64,000 bases of DNA from assembly GCA_965249775.1 (NCBI GenBank), contig OZ252253.1, forward strand, positions 3,224,001 through 3,288,000. The letters run 5' to 3'. Both the position numbers and the translations under genes were made by a program. Source of the DNA: UBA822 sp965249775. Lineage in GTDB: Bacteria > Gemmatimonadota > Gemmatimonadetes > Longimicrobiales > Gaopeijiaceae. A model generated the notes under the pieces. That model did no database searches. It was not told where the DNA came from and saw only the letters and a list, made by a program, of their open reading frames with translations. Positions 50,997-59,881 of the stretch are shown here, piece after piece. Numbering within the stretch: position 1 is the first letter of the stretch; the number at the start of each line of letters is the position of its first letter.

Positions 50997-52157
50997 CTAT
51001 ACGTGCTCCCCCACCGAGTGCCCGACGGCCTCCAAGGCTGCGACGATCTCCTTCACGTGCTCTTTTCCGCGAGTCTCCAGGTGCATCACGACCTCCACGT
51101 CGCCCACCGTGATGTCGGCGAACGCGCGACGGTGCCGGATCTCGAGCACGTTGGCACCCAGATCGCCTACGACCTTGGTCAGTTCTGCAAGCGATCCCGG
51201 GCGATCCCTCACGGTCACCCTCAGCCTGGCCATCCGCCCGTCCACCACCAACCCCCGTTCGATGATGCGGGCGATCATGTTCACGTCGATATTGCCGCCG
51301 GCCAACACTGCGGCGACCACGTCGCCGGCTCCGAGCGAGATCCGCCCACTCACCAACGCTGCCAGGGGCGTTGCCCCCGCTCCCTCGACTACGGTTCGCT
51401 CGTGTTCCAGAAGCAGTAGGACTGCCCGTGCGATCTCCTCCTCTTCAACGACGACGATGTCATCCACGTATTCTGCGATCAGGGGAAACGTGAGATCGCC
51501 GATTCGCTGCACTGCAATGCCATCCGCGATAGTCTCGGTGCTCTCGATGGGAGTCACCTCGCCCATCTCGCGCGAACGGTAGGCCGCAGGCGCGGCCGCA
51601 GCTTCCACGCCGACGACCTGGACCGAGGGGTGCAGGCCTTTGATGGCGACCGCGATTCCCGAGATGAGCCCGCCCCCACCGAGAGGGACGACCACGTGCG
51701 TCAGGTTCGGAACCTGTTCTGCGAGCTCCAGGCCGATCGTCCCCTGGCCCGCCATGACCGCGAGATCGTCGTACGGATGCACCATGGCGAGGCCGTCCTC
51801 GTCTGCCAGCCGGAGCGCCTCCGCCAGGGAGTCGGAAACCGTGTCGCCATGCATGATCACGCGCGCCCCAAAGCCACTCGTATTCGTGCTCTTCACCAAG
51901 GGTGTGCTAATCGGCATCACGACCGTCGCCGGAATGCCCAGGCGCGTGGCATGGTACGCAACGGCCTGGGCGTGGTTGCCGGCACTGGCCGTCACGATTC
52001 CCCGCGACCGCTCCTCTTCGGACAACTCAAGCAGCTTGTTGAGTGCTCCACGATCCTTGAACGACCCCGTGCGCTGCCGGGTCTCGAACTTGAGCCAGAG
52101 AGAGCACGCCACGAGATCGCCGAACGCCATCGATCTGGTGCACGGGGTGAGCACCAC
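50997..52157 (-). CDS. Threonine ammonia-lyase with ACT domain (PLP-dependent)
   Basis: At least 386 residues. Converts L-threonine to 2-oxobutanoate and ammonia, cytosolic. PLP Lys in RQRTGSFKDRGALNK, the phosphate loop in VVPLGGGGLISG, and a C-terminal ACT-like domain (LRVTVRDRPGSLAELTKVVGDLGANVLEIRHRRAF) are clear; length and lack of a second ACT unit fit the catabolic/short type. The first residues of homologs are encoded in the same frame upstream: LTLPDIVEAKERVGDQ precedes the GTG at 52157. No ATG or GTG occurs there; the only candidate is a CTG at 52203-52205, so the start is uncertain. Confidence 0.9.
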   Translation of the reverse strand: MVLTPCTRSMAFGDLVACSLWLKFETRQRTGSFKDRGALNKLLELSEEERSRGIVTASAGNHAQAVAYHATRLGIPATVVMPISTPLVKSTNTSGFGARVIMHGDTVSDSLAEALRLADEDGLAMVHPYDDLAVMAGQGTIGLELAEQVPNLTHVVVPLGGGGLISGIAVAIKGLHPSVQVVGVEAAAAPAAYRSREMGEVTPIESTETIADGIAVQRIGDLTFPLIAEYVDDIVVVEEEEIARAVLLLLEHERTVVEGAGATPLAALVSGRISLGAGDVVAAVLAGGNIDVNMIARIIERGLVVDGRMARLRVTVRDRPGSLAELTKVVGDLGANVLEIRHRRAFADITVGDVEVVMHLETRGKEHVKEIVAALEAVGHSVGEHV

Positions 52158-52471
52158 CTGATCTCCAACGCGCTCCTTGGCCTCGACGATGTCGGGGAGG
52201 GTCAGCGAAGGAGGCGCCGGGACACTCGAGCCGTTGTTTGAAACGAGGTCCTCCTCGCTCGGCGTTACGGTCTACCAAAGGGCCGAGCAAACTCACTCGG
52301 CCTACCAAACTCATCGCACGGAAGTACACAATGAAGCGAAGCGAAGGATTGGCGAAAAGCAAGAAGGCCGGCTGCCGCTATCGACGGCGGTCGGAGGCGA
52401 CTAAACTGACCGCTTGCCTCGGTCCGTGAAGCCGCCGGGGGCGGCTGCAACCGATTCGTTGGAGGGAAATC
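52158..52471. promoter_or_regulatory. Divergent intergenic region (threonine ammonia-lyase / S9 peptidase)
   Basis: 314 bases. The left 50 or so bases encode the likely N-terminus of the lyase; the rest should hold both promoters. GGAGGG (52459-52464) is the ribosome-binding site of the peptidase. No hairpin or other element recognised. Confidence 0.4.
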
Positions 52472-54607
52472 ATGCGAGCTGGATTCCTCGGGGTTCTTCT
52501 GGCCTCCGTATTCGTTCTCCCTGTGAGCGCGCAGGATGATCGCCGTCCGATGACGGTGGACGACGCAATGGACATGGTGCAGGTCGGTAGCCCACTCATG
52601 TCCCCCGACGGCGCTTGGGTGCTCTACTCTCGGCGCACGCTCAACTGGAAAGACAACGAATACGAGACCGAGTACTGGAGGGTGCACGCAGAGGGCGGTG
52701 AGGCGTACCGCTACATCGGGGAGGACGGAGGGAGCGCCTTCCAGTTCTCGCCGGATGGGACGTATCTCACATTCCGACGGGCCGTGGGTGGCGGATCCGG
52801 CGGTGGAGGCTCCGGGGGTGGCGGATCCGGAGGCGGTAACGGCAGTGCAACGGGCGGCAGCAACCGAGTCCAGCAGATCTTCCTGATGCGGACCGCCGGC
52901 GGTGAAGCCGTTCAGCTAACCAAGCACGAGACCAGCATCGCCCAGTACCGTTGGGCGAAGGACGGCTCCGCCATCTTCTTCTCGGCCACGGACAAGAAGC
53001 CGGAGGACGTCGAGCAGGAAGAGAAGGACGGCGCCGACGCCATCTTCGTCGACGAGGGGCCCAACGGACAAACGACGAGCTATTGGAGCAACGTCTGGGT
53101 CTTCGACATGGCCACCAAAGAGGAGCGCCAGATCACCGACGAGGAGCATATCATCGGCAGTTGGGACATCTCCACCGACGGCCAGCGCCTCGCCCTTACG
53201 GCCCGCCTGCAGAACCGCCGCAACGACGCCTACTTGAACGAGATCTATCTCGCCGACGTCGAAACGGGAGAGCTCACGAAGCTGACCGACAATCGCGCCC
53301 CCGAAAGTGGGCTCGCGTGGGCCCCCGACGGCTCGAGCCTCCTGTACACGGCGGCCGACGACCTGGAGTGGATGAACCGAAACACCAAGCTTTGGCTGCT
53401 CAACCCATCGTCTGGAGAGCACCGGTTGCTCTCAGGGGCCTTCGAGGGCTCTCCCCAGAATTCCGTGTGGAGCACGGACTCGAACACCATTTACTTCAGC
53501 GGGCGTCAGGGTACGAACGTGAACCTGTTGGCCATCGACGTTGCCACAGGGGCCGTAACCCAGGTCACGGAGATGGTTGGAACGCTCGCGGCCACGTCCT
53601 TCTCGGCTGACCGCTCCCGGTATGCGTATTCCTTCACCGACTACCGGACACCGTCGGATCTTTGGGTCGGTACGACCGCCGGGTCGGAGCCCGTTCGCCT
53701 CACCATTGCGAACCCACAGATCGAAGAGTGGCAGCTCGCCGACATGCAGGTCATCGACTGGGAGAGTACGGACGACTTCACCATCGAGGGCCTGCTTCAT
53801 CTGCCAGTCGGTTATGAGGAAGGCGACAGAGTACCGCTCGTGCTGAACATCCACGGGGGTCCCGCCGGCGTTTTCTCGAACAGTTGGCGGCCGAGCTATC
53901 ATATCTATGCCGGCCTCGGGTACGCCTCACTCTCTCCCAACGTCCGCGGGAGCAGTGGATATACGGACCAGCTGCGCGAGGGAAACACCTTTGCGCAGGG
54001 TGACGGCATCGGCCTCGGCGACTATTGGGATCTGATGAACGGCGTGGATCAGCTCATAGATGACGGCATCGTGGATCCGGACCGCATGGGCGTTAAGGGA
54101 TGGAGCTACGGAGGCATCCTCGGGGGATGGACGATCACGCAGACCGATCGTTTCAAGGCGGCGTCTCTGGGCGCGGGCGTGTACGACTGGACGTCCGAGT
54201 ACGGGCCCGGCTTCAACAACGACGTGAGGCTCTGGCACATTGGCGGCACGCCCTGGGAGAACGCCGACGCCTGGCGCAACCAGAGCGCGTTGACGCACGT
54301 GGCGAACATTACGACTGCCACGCTGCTCATCCACGGTATGAACGACCGCACCGACACCGAACAGCAGAGCATGATGTTCTTCACGGCCATCAAGGATATC
54401 GGCAGGGCTCCCGTGCGGTACATGAAGTTCCCGCGTGAGCCGCACGGCTTCCGTGAGCCGAGGCATCAGCGTACACGAGACATCGAAGAATTGCGTTGGA
54501 TCCAGAAGTACGTGCTGGACCTCGAGTGGACCCCGTGGGAGCGGCCTGAAGAGGACGACGAGGAGGACGAGGAGACGAAGCCGGGAATCGCCGCCGACGA
54601 TGGGTGA
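52472..54607 (+). CDS. S9 family prolyl-oligopeptidase-like serine peptidase
   Basis: 711 residues, secreted (signal to about 21, VSAQ). N-terminal beta-propeller (WD/DPP-like repeats such as FQFSPDGTYLTFR) followed by the alpha/beta hydrolase domain from about 450. Catalytic triad: Ser545 in KGWSYGGILGG, Asp625 in HGMNDRTD, His658 in REPHGF. Between residues 106 and 126 lies a pure Gly/Ser stretch of GGGGS type inside the propeller, and the C-terminus is a very acidic tail. GGAGGG ribosome-binding site 7 nt from ATG. Cleaves peptides after Pro or similar residues; exact specificity unknown. Confidence 0.94.
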   Translation: MRAGFLGVLLASVFVLPVSAQDDRRPMTVDDAMDMVQVGSPLMSPDGAWVLYSRRTLNWKDNEYETEYWRVHAEGGEAYRYIGEDGGSAFQFSPDGTYLTFRRAVGGGSGGGGSGGGGSGGGNGSATGGSNRVQQIFLMRTAGGEAVQLTKHETSIAQYRWAKDGSAIFFSATDKKPEDVEQEEKDGADAIFVDEGPNGQTTSYWSNVWVFDMATKEERQITDEEHIIGSWDISTDGQRLALTARLQNRRNDAYLNEIYLADVETGELTKLTDNRAPESGLAWAPDGSSLLYTAADDLEWMNRNTKLWLLNPSSGEHRLLSGAFEGSPQNSVWSTDSNTIYFSGRQGTNVNLLAIDVATGAVTQVTEMVGTLAATSFSADRSRYAYSFTDYRTPSDLWVGTTAGSEPVRLTIANPQIEEWQLADMQVIDWESTDDFTIEGLLHLPVGYEEGDRVPLVLNIHGGPAGVFSNSWRPSYHIYAGLGYASLSPNVRGSSGYTDQLREGNTFAQGDGIGLGDYWDLMNGVDQLIDDGIVDPDRMGVKGWSYGGILGGWTITQTDRFKAASLGAGVYDWTSEYGPGFNNDVRLWHIGGTPWENADAWRNQSALTHVANITTATLLIHGMNDRTDTEQQSMMFFTAIKDIGRAPVRYMKFPREPHGFREPRHQRTRDIEELRWIQKYVLDLEWTPWERPEEDDEEDEETKPGIAADDG
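52786..52849 (+). repeat. Gly-Ser linker-like coding repeat
   Basis: The DNA repeats GGTGGCGGATCCGG and close variants, encoding successive GGGGS-type blocks. It is in frame within the S9 peptidase propeller. Confidence 0.75.
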
Positions 54608-54683
54608 TCGTTCAGCGGTCGCGTAGCACGCGAGCACCGAGAGTGTGGAAGAACAAGTGAGGGGCAACATTGAGGGCAACAAG

Positions 54684-56134
54684 ATGGCTAGAGCTGGAAT
54701 AAGACGATTCGGACCGTGCCGGGGCCTTGCCACGGCCATCTCCTGTGCCTCCTGACCGTGAGCCCTCGCGCAGTCGACGCGCAGGACCGCTACCCCGTGG
54801 ATTGGCAGGCAGTCGAGACGGAGTCGATGGAGTACTTTTCGGCGCTTCTTCGCATCGATACCAGCAATCCGCCCGGCAACGAGACCGAAGCCGCACAATA
54901 TTTACAGCGAATACTCCAGCAGGAAGGCATCGAGTCGGAGCTCTTCGCCCTCGACCCGACGCGTGCGAATCTCGTTGCCCGCCTTCGAGGCAACGGCAGC
55001 AAGCAGCCGATTCTGGTCATGGGCCACACCGACGTCGTTGGTGTGCAGCGAGAGAGCTGGTCGGTGGATCCGTTCGCCGCTGTCGTTCGGGACGGATACG
55101 TCTACGGCCGAGGGTCGCTCGACGACAAGGACAATGTCACGGCCGGCTTGATGCTGATGCTGTTGTTGGAACGCGCCGGTGTCGAGCTCGACCGGGATGT
55201 GATCTTTCTGGCCGAGGCAGGTGAGGAGGGGACGACCCGTTTTGGTGTCGATTACATGGTGGAGAACCATTGGAACGAGATCGAGGCCGAGTACTGTCTG
55301 GCGGAAGGTGGAGGGGTCGTGGCCCGGGATGGCCGGGTACAGCACGTCGCGATCGCGACGACCGAGAAGTTTCCGATGCGGGTCCGGCTGGTCGCCCGCG
55401 GGACGGCAGGCCACGGTTCGGTCCCTAGGCCCGACAACGCGGTATCGGCGCTGGCCAGGGCCGTGGGACGACTCTCAACGTGGGAAACCCCGCTCCGGTT
55501 GAATGAGACGACGCGAGCCTACTTCGACCGCCTTGGCGACATCAGCTCGCCCGAGCAAGCCGCTCGCTACAAGGGCGTGCTCAACCCGGCGCAGCAGTCC
55601 GGAATCGACCGTTACTTCGCTGAGAACGAACCAGGCCACTATTCCGTACTGCGCACATCGGTCGTGCCGACGATGATGAGCGCCGGCTTCCGCCGGAACG
55701 TGATTCCCACCGAAGCCGAGGCGACCATCGACATCCGCGGGTTGCCCGACGAGGACCCGGAGGAGTTCTATCGCACCCTGGCCGAGGTGATCGACGATCC
55801 GAACGTCGAGATCATACCGGAAGGGGTGTACCGGCCCGCGAGCCCCCCCTCCAGCCTGGAGAACGAGATGTTCCGGGCCTTGGAGGATGTCACCGAGCGT
55901 CTTTTCCCGGGTGCCGTGACGCTGCCGACCATGCTCACGGGCGCCACCGACATGGCTCAGATCAGGGCGCAAGGCACGCAGTGCTACGGCTTCGGCCCGG
56001 TTCGGACAGAGGAAGACATCAACGGGGGTGGTGGAGCCCATGGTGACGACGAACGCATCTTGGAGGGTTCGTTGCTTGGTCTGATCCAGTTCTTGTGGTA
56101 CGCCGTTGTCGAGGTGGCCGCGAGTGAAGGCTGA
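54684..56134 (+). CDS. M20 family metallopeptidase, with frame break in the signal peptide
   Basis: About 470 residues in frame from GTG 54716. M20 zinc sites: His104 and Asp106 (MGHTDVVGV), Asp136/137 (GRGSLDDKDN), Glu170/171 (LAEAGEEG), a later His-Gly (GTAGHGSVPRPDN) and the C-terminal GGAHGDDE. Removes amino acids from peptides or acyl groups, probably in the periplasm. A better start, ATG at 54684 with GAGGG 7 nt upstream, gives MARAGIRRFGPCRGLATAIS, then runs to a stop (54753) unless one base is shifted into the main frame, which continues LLTVSPRAVDAQ. I annotate from this ATG and record the break. Either the sequence has an indel or the GTG is used. Confidence 0.85.
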
Positions 56135-56182
56135 GGGGCGGCGAGCGTCGTCCTCGATTCGGCGGCGACGGGCATCAGTCGC

Positions 56183-56776
56183 ATGAGCGAGCAAGCGACC
56201 TTCCGGCTCGTGTTCGCCGTCCTGTTCTTGCTTCTGTTCGGGATCGTCGGTGCGTACCGGCGGAAGGCGCAGGCCGGTCGCCGGATCGACTACTCCAGCG
56301 AAGGCATGGTGATGTTGATCGCGCTACGCCTGGGTGGACTGCTCCTGTGGGGTTCTTGCCTCCTATACGTCGTTTACCCTCGACCCCTGGAGTGGTCGTT
56401 CTTCGACCCACCGTCTTGGTTGAGGTGGGCGGGCGCCGCGGTGGTTCTCGCACTCATCCCGTTCGTCGTGTCTGCGCAGCGAGCCTTGGGACGCAACGTC
56501 TCGCCTACCGTCATCACGCATGAAGATCACGAGCTGGTAACCCATGGCCCGTATCGATGGATTCGCAACCCGCTTTACACGGCGGGTGGGCTGATCTTTA
56601 CCGGCCTGGGACTCGTCGCAGCGAGTTGGCTCATCGTCGGTGCGGCCGCTCTGGTGATCCCGTTCCTCTGGTTGCGTCTGCCCAAGGAGGAGGCAGAGCT
56701 GGAGGCTCGTTTCGGCCAGGAGTATCGCGACTACGTCAATCGCACGGGACGCCTTCTGCCACGATTGTCGAGGTGA
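56183..56776 (+). CDS. Isoprenylcysteine carboxyl methyltransferase-like membrane protein
   Basis: 197 residues with about four to five transmembrane helices. The C-terminal cofactor motif DHELVTHGPYRWIRNPLYTAGG and the ending PKEEAELEARFGQEYRDYVNRTGRLLP are those of the ICMT/PEMT membrane methyltransferase family. Methylates a lipid- or membrane-linked substrate; which one is unknown. Starts 49 bp after the M20 gene. ATG start without clear ribosome-binding site. Confidence 0.87.
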   Translation: MSEQATFRLVFAVLFLLLFGIVGAYRRKAQAGRRIDYSSEGMVMLIALRLGGLLLWGSCLLYVVYPRPLEWSFFDPPSWLRWAGAAVVLALIPFVVSAQRALGRNVSPTVITHEDHELVTHGPYRWIRNPLYTAGGLIFTGLGLVAASWLIVGAAALVIPFLWLRLPKEEAELEARFGQEYRDYVNRTGRLLPRLSR

Positions 56777-56929
56777 TCGCCAAGGCGCGCCGGCCGCGGA
56801 GTAGGTGGACCTAACGCTCTTGGGGCGTGCCTGGGCACCTCGGGCTCGCGTACCCCGGGGGGCACCGCGTATGATAATCCCAAAATGACTGCCATCGTCA
56901 CGTTCCGTGATCGCCCAGGAGAGTCACTC

Positions 56930-58375
56930 ATGAGCTATCGTCTCATCCCAGCCATCGCTCTCGCGCTCCTGCTCCCGGCCTACGCCGGCGCCCAGCAGGA
57001 GGAATCGTACGACTATTGGCGATTTCAACGGGACATGGTCCGGCATGGCCAGCAGGCCATCCTGCAGTGCAACGGCCTGTTCACGTCCAACCGGACGCTC
57101 GAGCAGGTCTTCGACGAGGAGTTGGCGTTTCTTCCGGAGCCGGTTGGCACGGCTCAAGGCGGGGACTACATCGTCGATTGGGACCTCAAGGCGGTGGTCA
57201 TCGGCGGGCCGGGAGGCGTTCCGCCGATCAGCGCGGCGTTCCGCGAGGGGATCGGCTGTGTAATCATGGCGCCGGATCAGAGCTTGGAGGACATCGAGAG
57301 TCTGCCGAAGCTCGATGCACCGCCTCTGCCAGGCGACCCAGCCACCATCCCGTGGCCGAACGGAGATCTGATCGAGGACCGCCCGCTCGCACCAGGCGTG
57401 AACGCCGCTGCCCTGGAGGCCGCGTCCGACTGGGCCTTCGAACGGCCGACCGGGCAGGTCACTCTCAGCCTTCTGGTGGTGCACAAGGGCCAGATCATTC
57501 ATGAGCGCTACCGCCCTGGCTTCGACATGACGACCAGGACGCGGACTTGGTCCACGGCCAAGAGCATCGCCGCTACGCTGATCGGCATGATGGTCGACGA
57601 CGGACAGATGGCGCTCGACAAGCCCCTCGGGCTCGACTGGTACCCGAGGGCCCGCTCACCCGAAACCGATCCACGCAACGAGATCACGCTGCGCCACGTG
57701 CTCAACATGTCGAGTGGTCTGAATACGGTGGACAATTCGGGTCAGGAGTACGCAACCGGCTCGGGCATGGCGTATTGGGCCGGCGCGAGCTCGATCCGAG
57801 GCGCTCGGAGCCGGGCACTCATTCGGGAGCCGGGCACCTTCTGGGACTACGAGAACTACGACACGCTGCTCGGTGTGTACGCCATGAAGCTGGCCATTGG
57901 CGACGCCCAGGCGTACCTGAGGTTCCCGCGCAAGAGGCTGCTCGACAAGATCGGCATGCGCAACACGCTGTTGAGCACGGATCGGTTCGGAGACTTCATC
58001 CTGAGCAGCCAGGTCTATACGAACGCGCGCGACCTGGCCCGCTTCGGCCTGCTCTACCTGAACAACGGCGTCTGGAATGGGGAGCGGCTCATCTCGGAGG
58101 ATTGGATCGACTTCGTTCGCACGCCAGCTCCCGCTACGGCGACGACCGGGAACCAATACGGAGGTCAGTGGTGGCTCCCCGGTGATAATGCCCAAGGTGT
58201 GCCGTCGACCGCCTACTCGACGTCCGGCAACCGTGGCCAATATGCCATCGTGGTTCCCTCCCACGACCTCGTCATCGTACGCAGAGGCTTGGATTTCGGG
58301 CGGCAGGGATTCAGCCGATGGGGCCTGGTGAGAGAGGTGCTCAAGGCGATCCCGGAGGTATCGGCGGACCGGTAA
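56930..58375 (+). CDS. Beta-lactamase-like serine hydrolase (class C/D-Ala carboxypeptidase type), secreted
   Basis: 481 residues from the ATG at 56930 with AGGAG 8-10 nt upstream. Signal peptide (AYAGAQ, about 23). Active-site SxxK is in TWSTAKSIAATL; the YxN motif is WDYENYDTLLG. The large N-terminal extension (about 25-150) of unknown fold is unlike standard enzymes. Acts on esters or D-amino-acid amides in the periplasm; a true beta-lactamase is not implied. The stop codon lies in a 16-bp tandem duplication. Confidence 0.87.
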   Translation: MSYRLIPAIALALLLPAYAGAQQEESYDYWRFQRDMVRHGQQAILQCNGLFTSNRTLEQVFDEELAFLPEPVGTAQGGDYIVDWDLKAVVIGGPGGVPPISAAFREGIGCVIMAPDQSLEDIESLPKLDAPPLPGDPATIPWPNGDLIEDRPLAPGVNAAALEAASDWAFERPTGQVTLSLLVVHKGQIIHERYRPGFDMTTRTRTWSTAKSIAATLIGMMVDDGQMALDKPLGLDWYPRARSPETDPRNEITLRHVLNMSSGLNTVDNSGQEYATGSGMAYWAGASSIRGARSRALIREPGTFWDYENYDTLLGVYAMKLAIGDAQAYLRFPRKRLLDKIGMRNTLLSTDRFGDFILSSQVYTNARDLARFGLLYLNNGVWNGERLISEDWIDFVRTPAPATATTGNQYGGQWWLPGDNAQGVPSTAYSTSGNRGQYAIVVPSHDLVIVRRGLDFGRQGFSRWGLVREVLKAIPEVSADR

Positions 58376-58398
58376 ACAGGAAGACCGGTAAACAGGAA
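58367..58398. repeat. 16-bp perfect tandem duplication over the stop codon
   Basis: gaccggtaaacaggaa occurs twice (58367-58382 and 58383-58398). The first copy holds the TAA stop of the hydrolase gene. It lies between that gene and the following CTG-start gene. Confidence 0.9.
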
Positions 58399-58421
58399 CC
58401 TAGGGAGGAGCCCGAGAATCC

Positions 58422-58428
58422 AAGGAGG
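58422..58428 (+). promoter_or_regulatory. Strong Shine-Dalgarno before a CTG codon
   Basis: AAGGAGG, fully complementary to the 16S 3' end, four bases before CTG at 58433. No ATG, GTG or TTG is at proper spacing, so it favours CTG as start codon of the next gene. Confidence 0.55.
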
Positions 58429-58432
58429 CCAG

Positions 58433-58867
58433 CTGACCAGCTTCGTACAGCTAAACCACGGCTGGAACGCGGACCCAAACGCGCCGATGCCAGAGGTGAC
58501 AGTCGAGGAAAGTACGGTCACGCTTGAATTCACCGCAAACGGGTTGCAGTTCCCCGACTTTGGCGTGGACGAGCGAGTCCGCCTGCTCTTCCACGGGGCA
58601 CGACAGTATCGGCTCGGTCCGACGAATGACGAGGGATGGTTACGCGGACAGTGTCGGTTCAGTCTGCTTGCCCCTGATTGGGGAGAGTTCTACGAGGTCC
58701 TGGGCGACGTCAAGCTCAATCAGATGCCCGATGACTGGCATTTCATCTCCGATTCATTGAGCGACAAGTCCAGCCACTACCTCTTTTACCTTCGAGATGA
58801 GACGTTCGAGTGCACGGCAACGTCGTGGGAGTTCGTTCGCGACCCGAGCCTGAGCCCTGACGGTTAA
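58433..58867 (+). CDS. Small unknown protein, probable CTG start
   Basis: About 145 residues counted from CTG at 58433. The in-frame stretch (TSFVQLNHGWNADPNAP) before the first ATG at 58487 looks protein-like, and the perfect ribosome-binding site is at the CTG, so the usual ATG start would cut the protein short. The product has Trp/Phe-rich beta strands (NHGWNADP, LEFTANGLQF, LLFHGARQYRLG) and no signal peptide. I recognise no family. Convergent with the hydrolase gene that follows (20 bp). Confidence 0.6.
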   Translation: MTSFVQLNHGWNADPNAPMPEVTVEESTVTLEFTANGLQFPDFGVDERVRLLFHGARQYRLGPTNDEGWLRGQCRFSLLAPDWGEFYEVLGDVKLNQMPDDWHFISDSLSDKSSHYLFYLRDETFECTATSWEFVRDPSLSPDG

Positions 58868-58886
58868 CAGAAACTCAGTTCTTCCA

Positions 58887-59813
58887 TCACCGTCCCGTCA
58901 GGTGCTTTTCGAACCACCCGACCAGCGCGTCTGAGGCTTGCGCACGGTCTTCGGCCGTTCGATACCCGTGACCCGCGCCCTCGATGACCACGAGGCCCGT
59001 CTCGACGCCGCCGGCGACAAGAGCGGAGTGCATCAACTCGCTGTTGTTGAAATCGACGAGCGCGTCGGCGTCCCCGTGAATCAACAGAGTCGGCGGATCA
59101 TCGGCTGACACGTGCAGGATCGGCGACACCGAAGCGCGGAGCTCCTCTTCGACATCGAGTGCGACGAAGGCTTCAGCGGCCGCTGGCATAGCCAGGCCGC
59201 GGGCAAAAGAGAGGGGCCTATCAGGAAGTCTCGGCGGAAAGCGCTCGCTCGGCGTGGTCCTCGAACGCAGATCCACAGGAGGGAAGTTCGCGACGACCGC
59301 CGCGACGCGACTGCTCTGCCGCTGCACTTCGTCTGTCGCACCGGGGTCACCTTCGTCCGAGGCCAGACCGAGCATCAAGGCGAGGTGGCCGCCGGCGCTG
59401 CCTCCGGTGACGCCGAGGCGCTCCGGGTCGATTCTGAAGCGCCTGCTGTGGAGACGCACGAACCGCACTGCGCGAGTCACATCGGCGTACGCCTCCAGGA
59501 CGTTGAACCTCGGGCTGCTCCCGTGACGAACGGCGAAGACCGTAAATCCCTCGTCCAAGAGTGCCTGGTATCCGGCCTGGGCCCGCTCCGGGTCAGCCCA
59601 CATCGAAACCCAACCGCCGCTCACCATGAAGAGGATTCCGGCGCCGTTGGCTTCTCCAGCAGGTGGCATGAAGACGTCGAACGTCAGCGCCATGCCGGCC
59701 TTATGGCCGTAGACCACGTCGGGCACGATGGAGCCGCTGCCCTGGGCGTGGAGTGGGATGGCCAGGCAGAGCGATGTCAGCGTCACAAACGTGGCTCGGG
59801 TCAACATTCTCAT
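58887..59813 (-). CDS. Secreted alpha/beta hydrolase (BD-FAE/Abhydrolase_3 type), copy 2
   Basis: 308 residues. Signal peptide (about 24), nucleophile elbow in VTGGSAGGHLALMLG, Asp in LIHGDADALVDF and His in GAGHGYRTAE. Resembles bifunctional esterase-like hydrolases that act on small esters or peptides. AAGGAGG 8 nt before ATG. Very similar to the gene at 59882-60799 through its whole length, a tandem duplication; 68 bp between them. Confidence 0.9.
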   Translation of the reverse strand: MRMLTRATFVTLTSLCLAIPLHAQGSGSIVPDVVYGHKAGMALTFDVFMPPAGEANGAGILFMVSGGWVSMWADPERAQAGYQALLDEGFTVFAVRHGSSPRFNVLEAYADVTRAVRFVRLHSRRFRIDPERLGVTGGSAGGHLALMLGLASDEGDPGATDEVQRQSSRVAAVVANFPPVDLRSRTTPSERFPPRLPDRPLSFARGLAMPAAAEAFVALDVEEELRASVSPILHVSADDPPTLLIHGDADALVDFNNSELMHSALVAGGVETGLVVIEGAGHGYRTAEDRAQASDALVGWFEKHLTGR

Positions 59814-59881
59814 CGTCGGTTTCCTCCTTCAGCAGGGTCTCTACAGATGGGCACGCGGGAGGTCTTTCACGAGTCTTGCCA

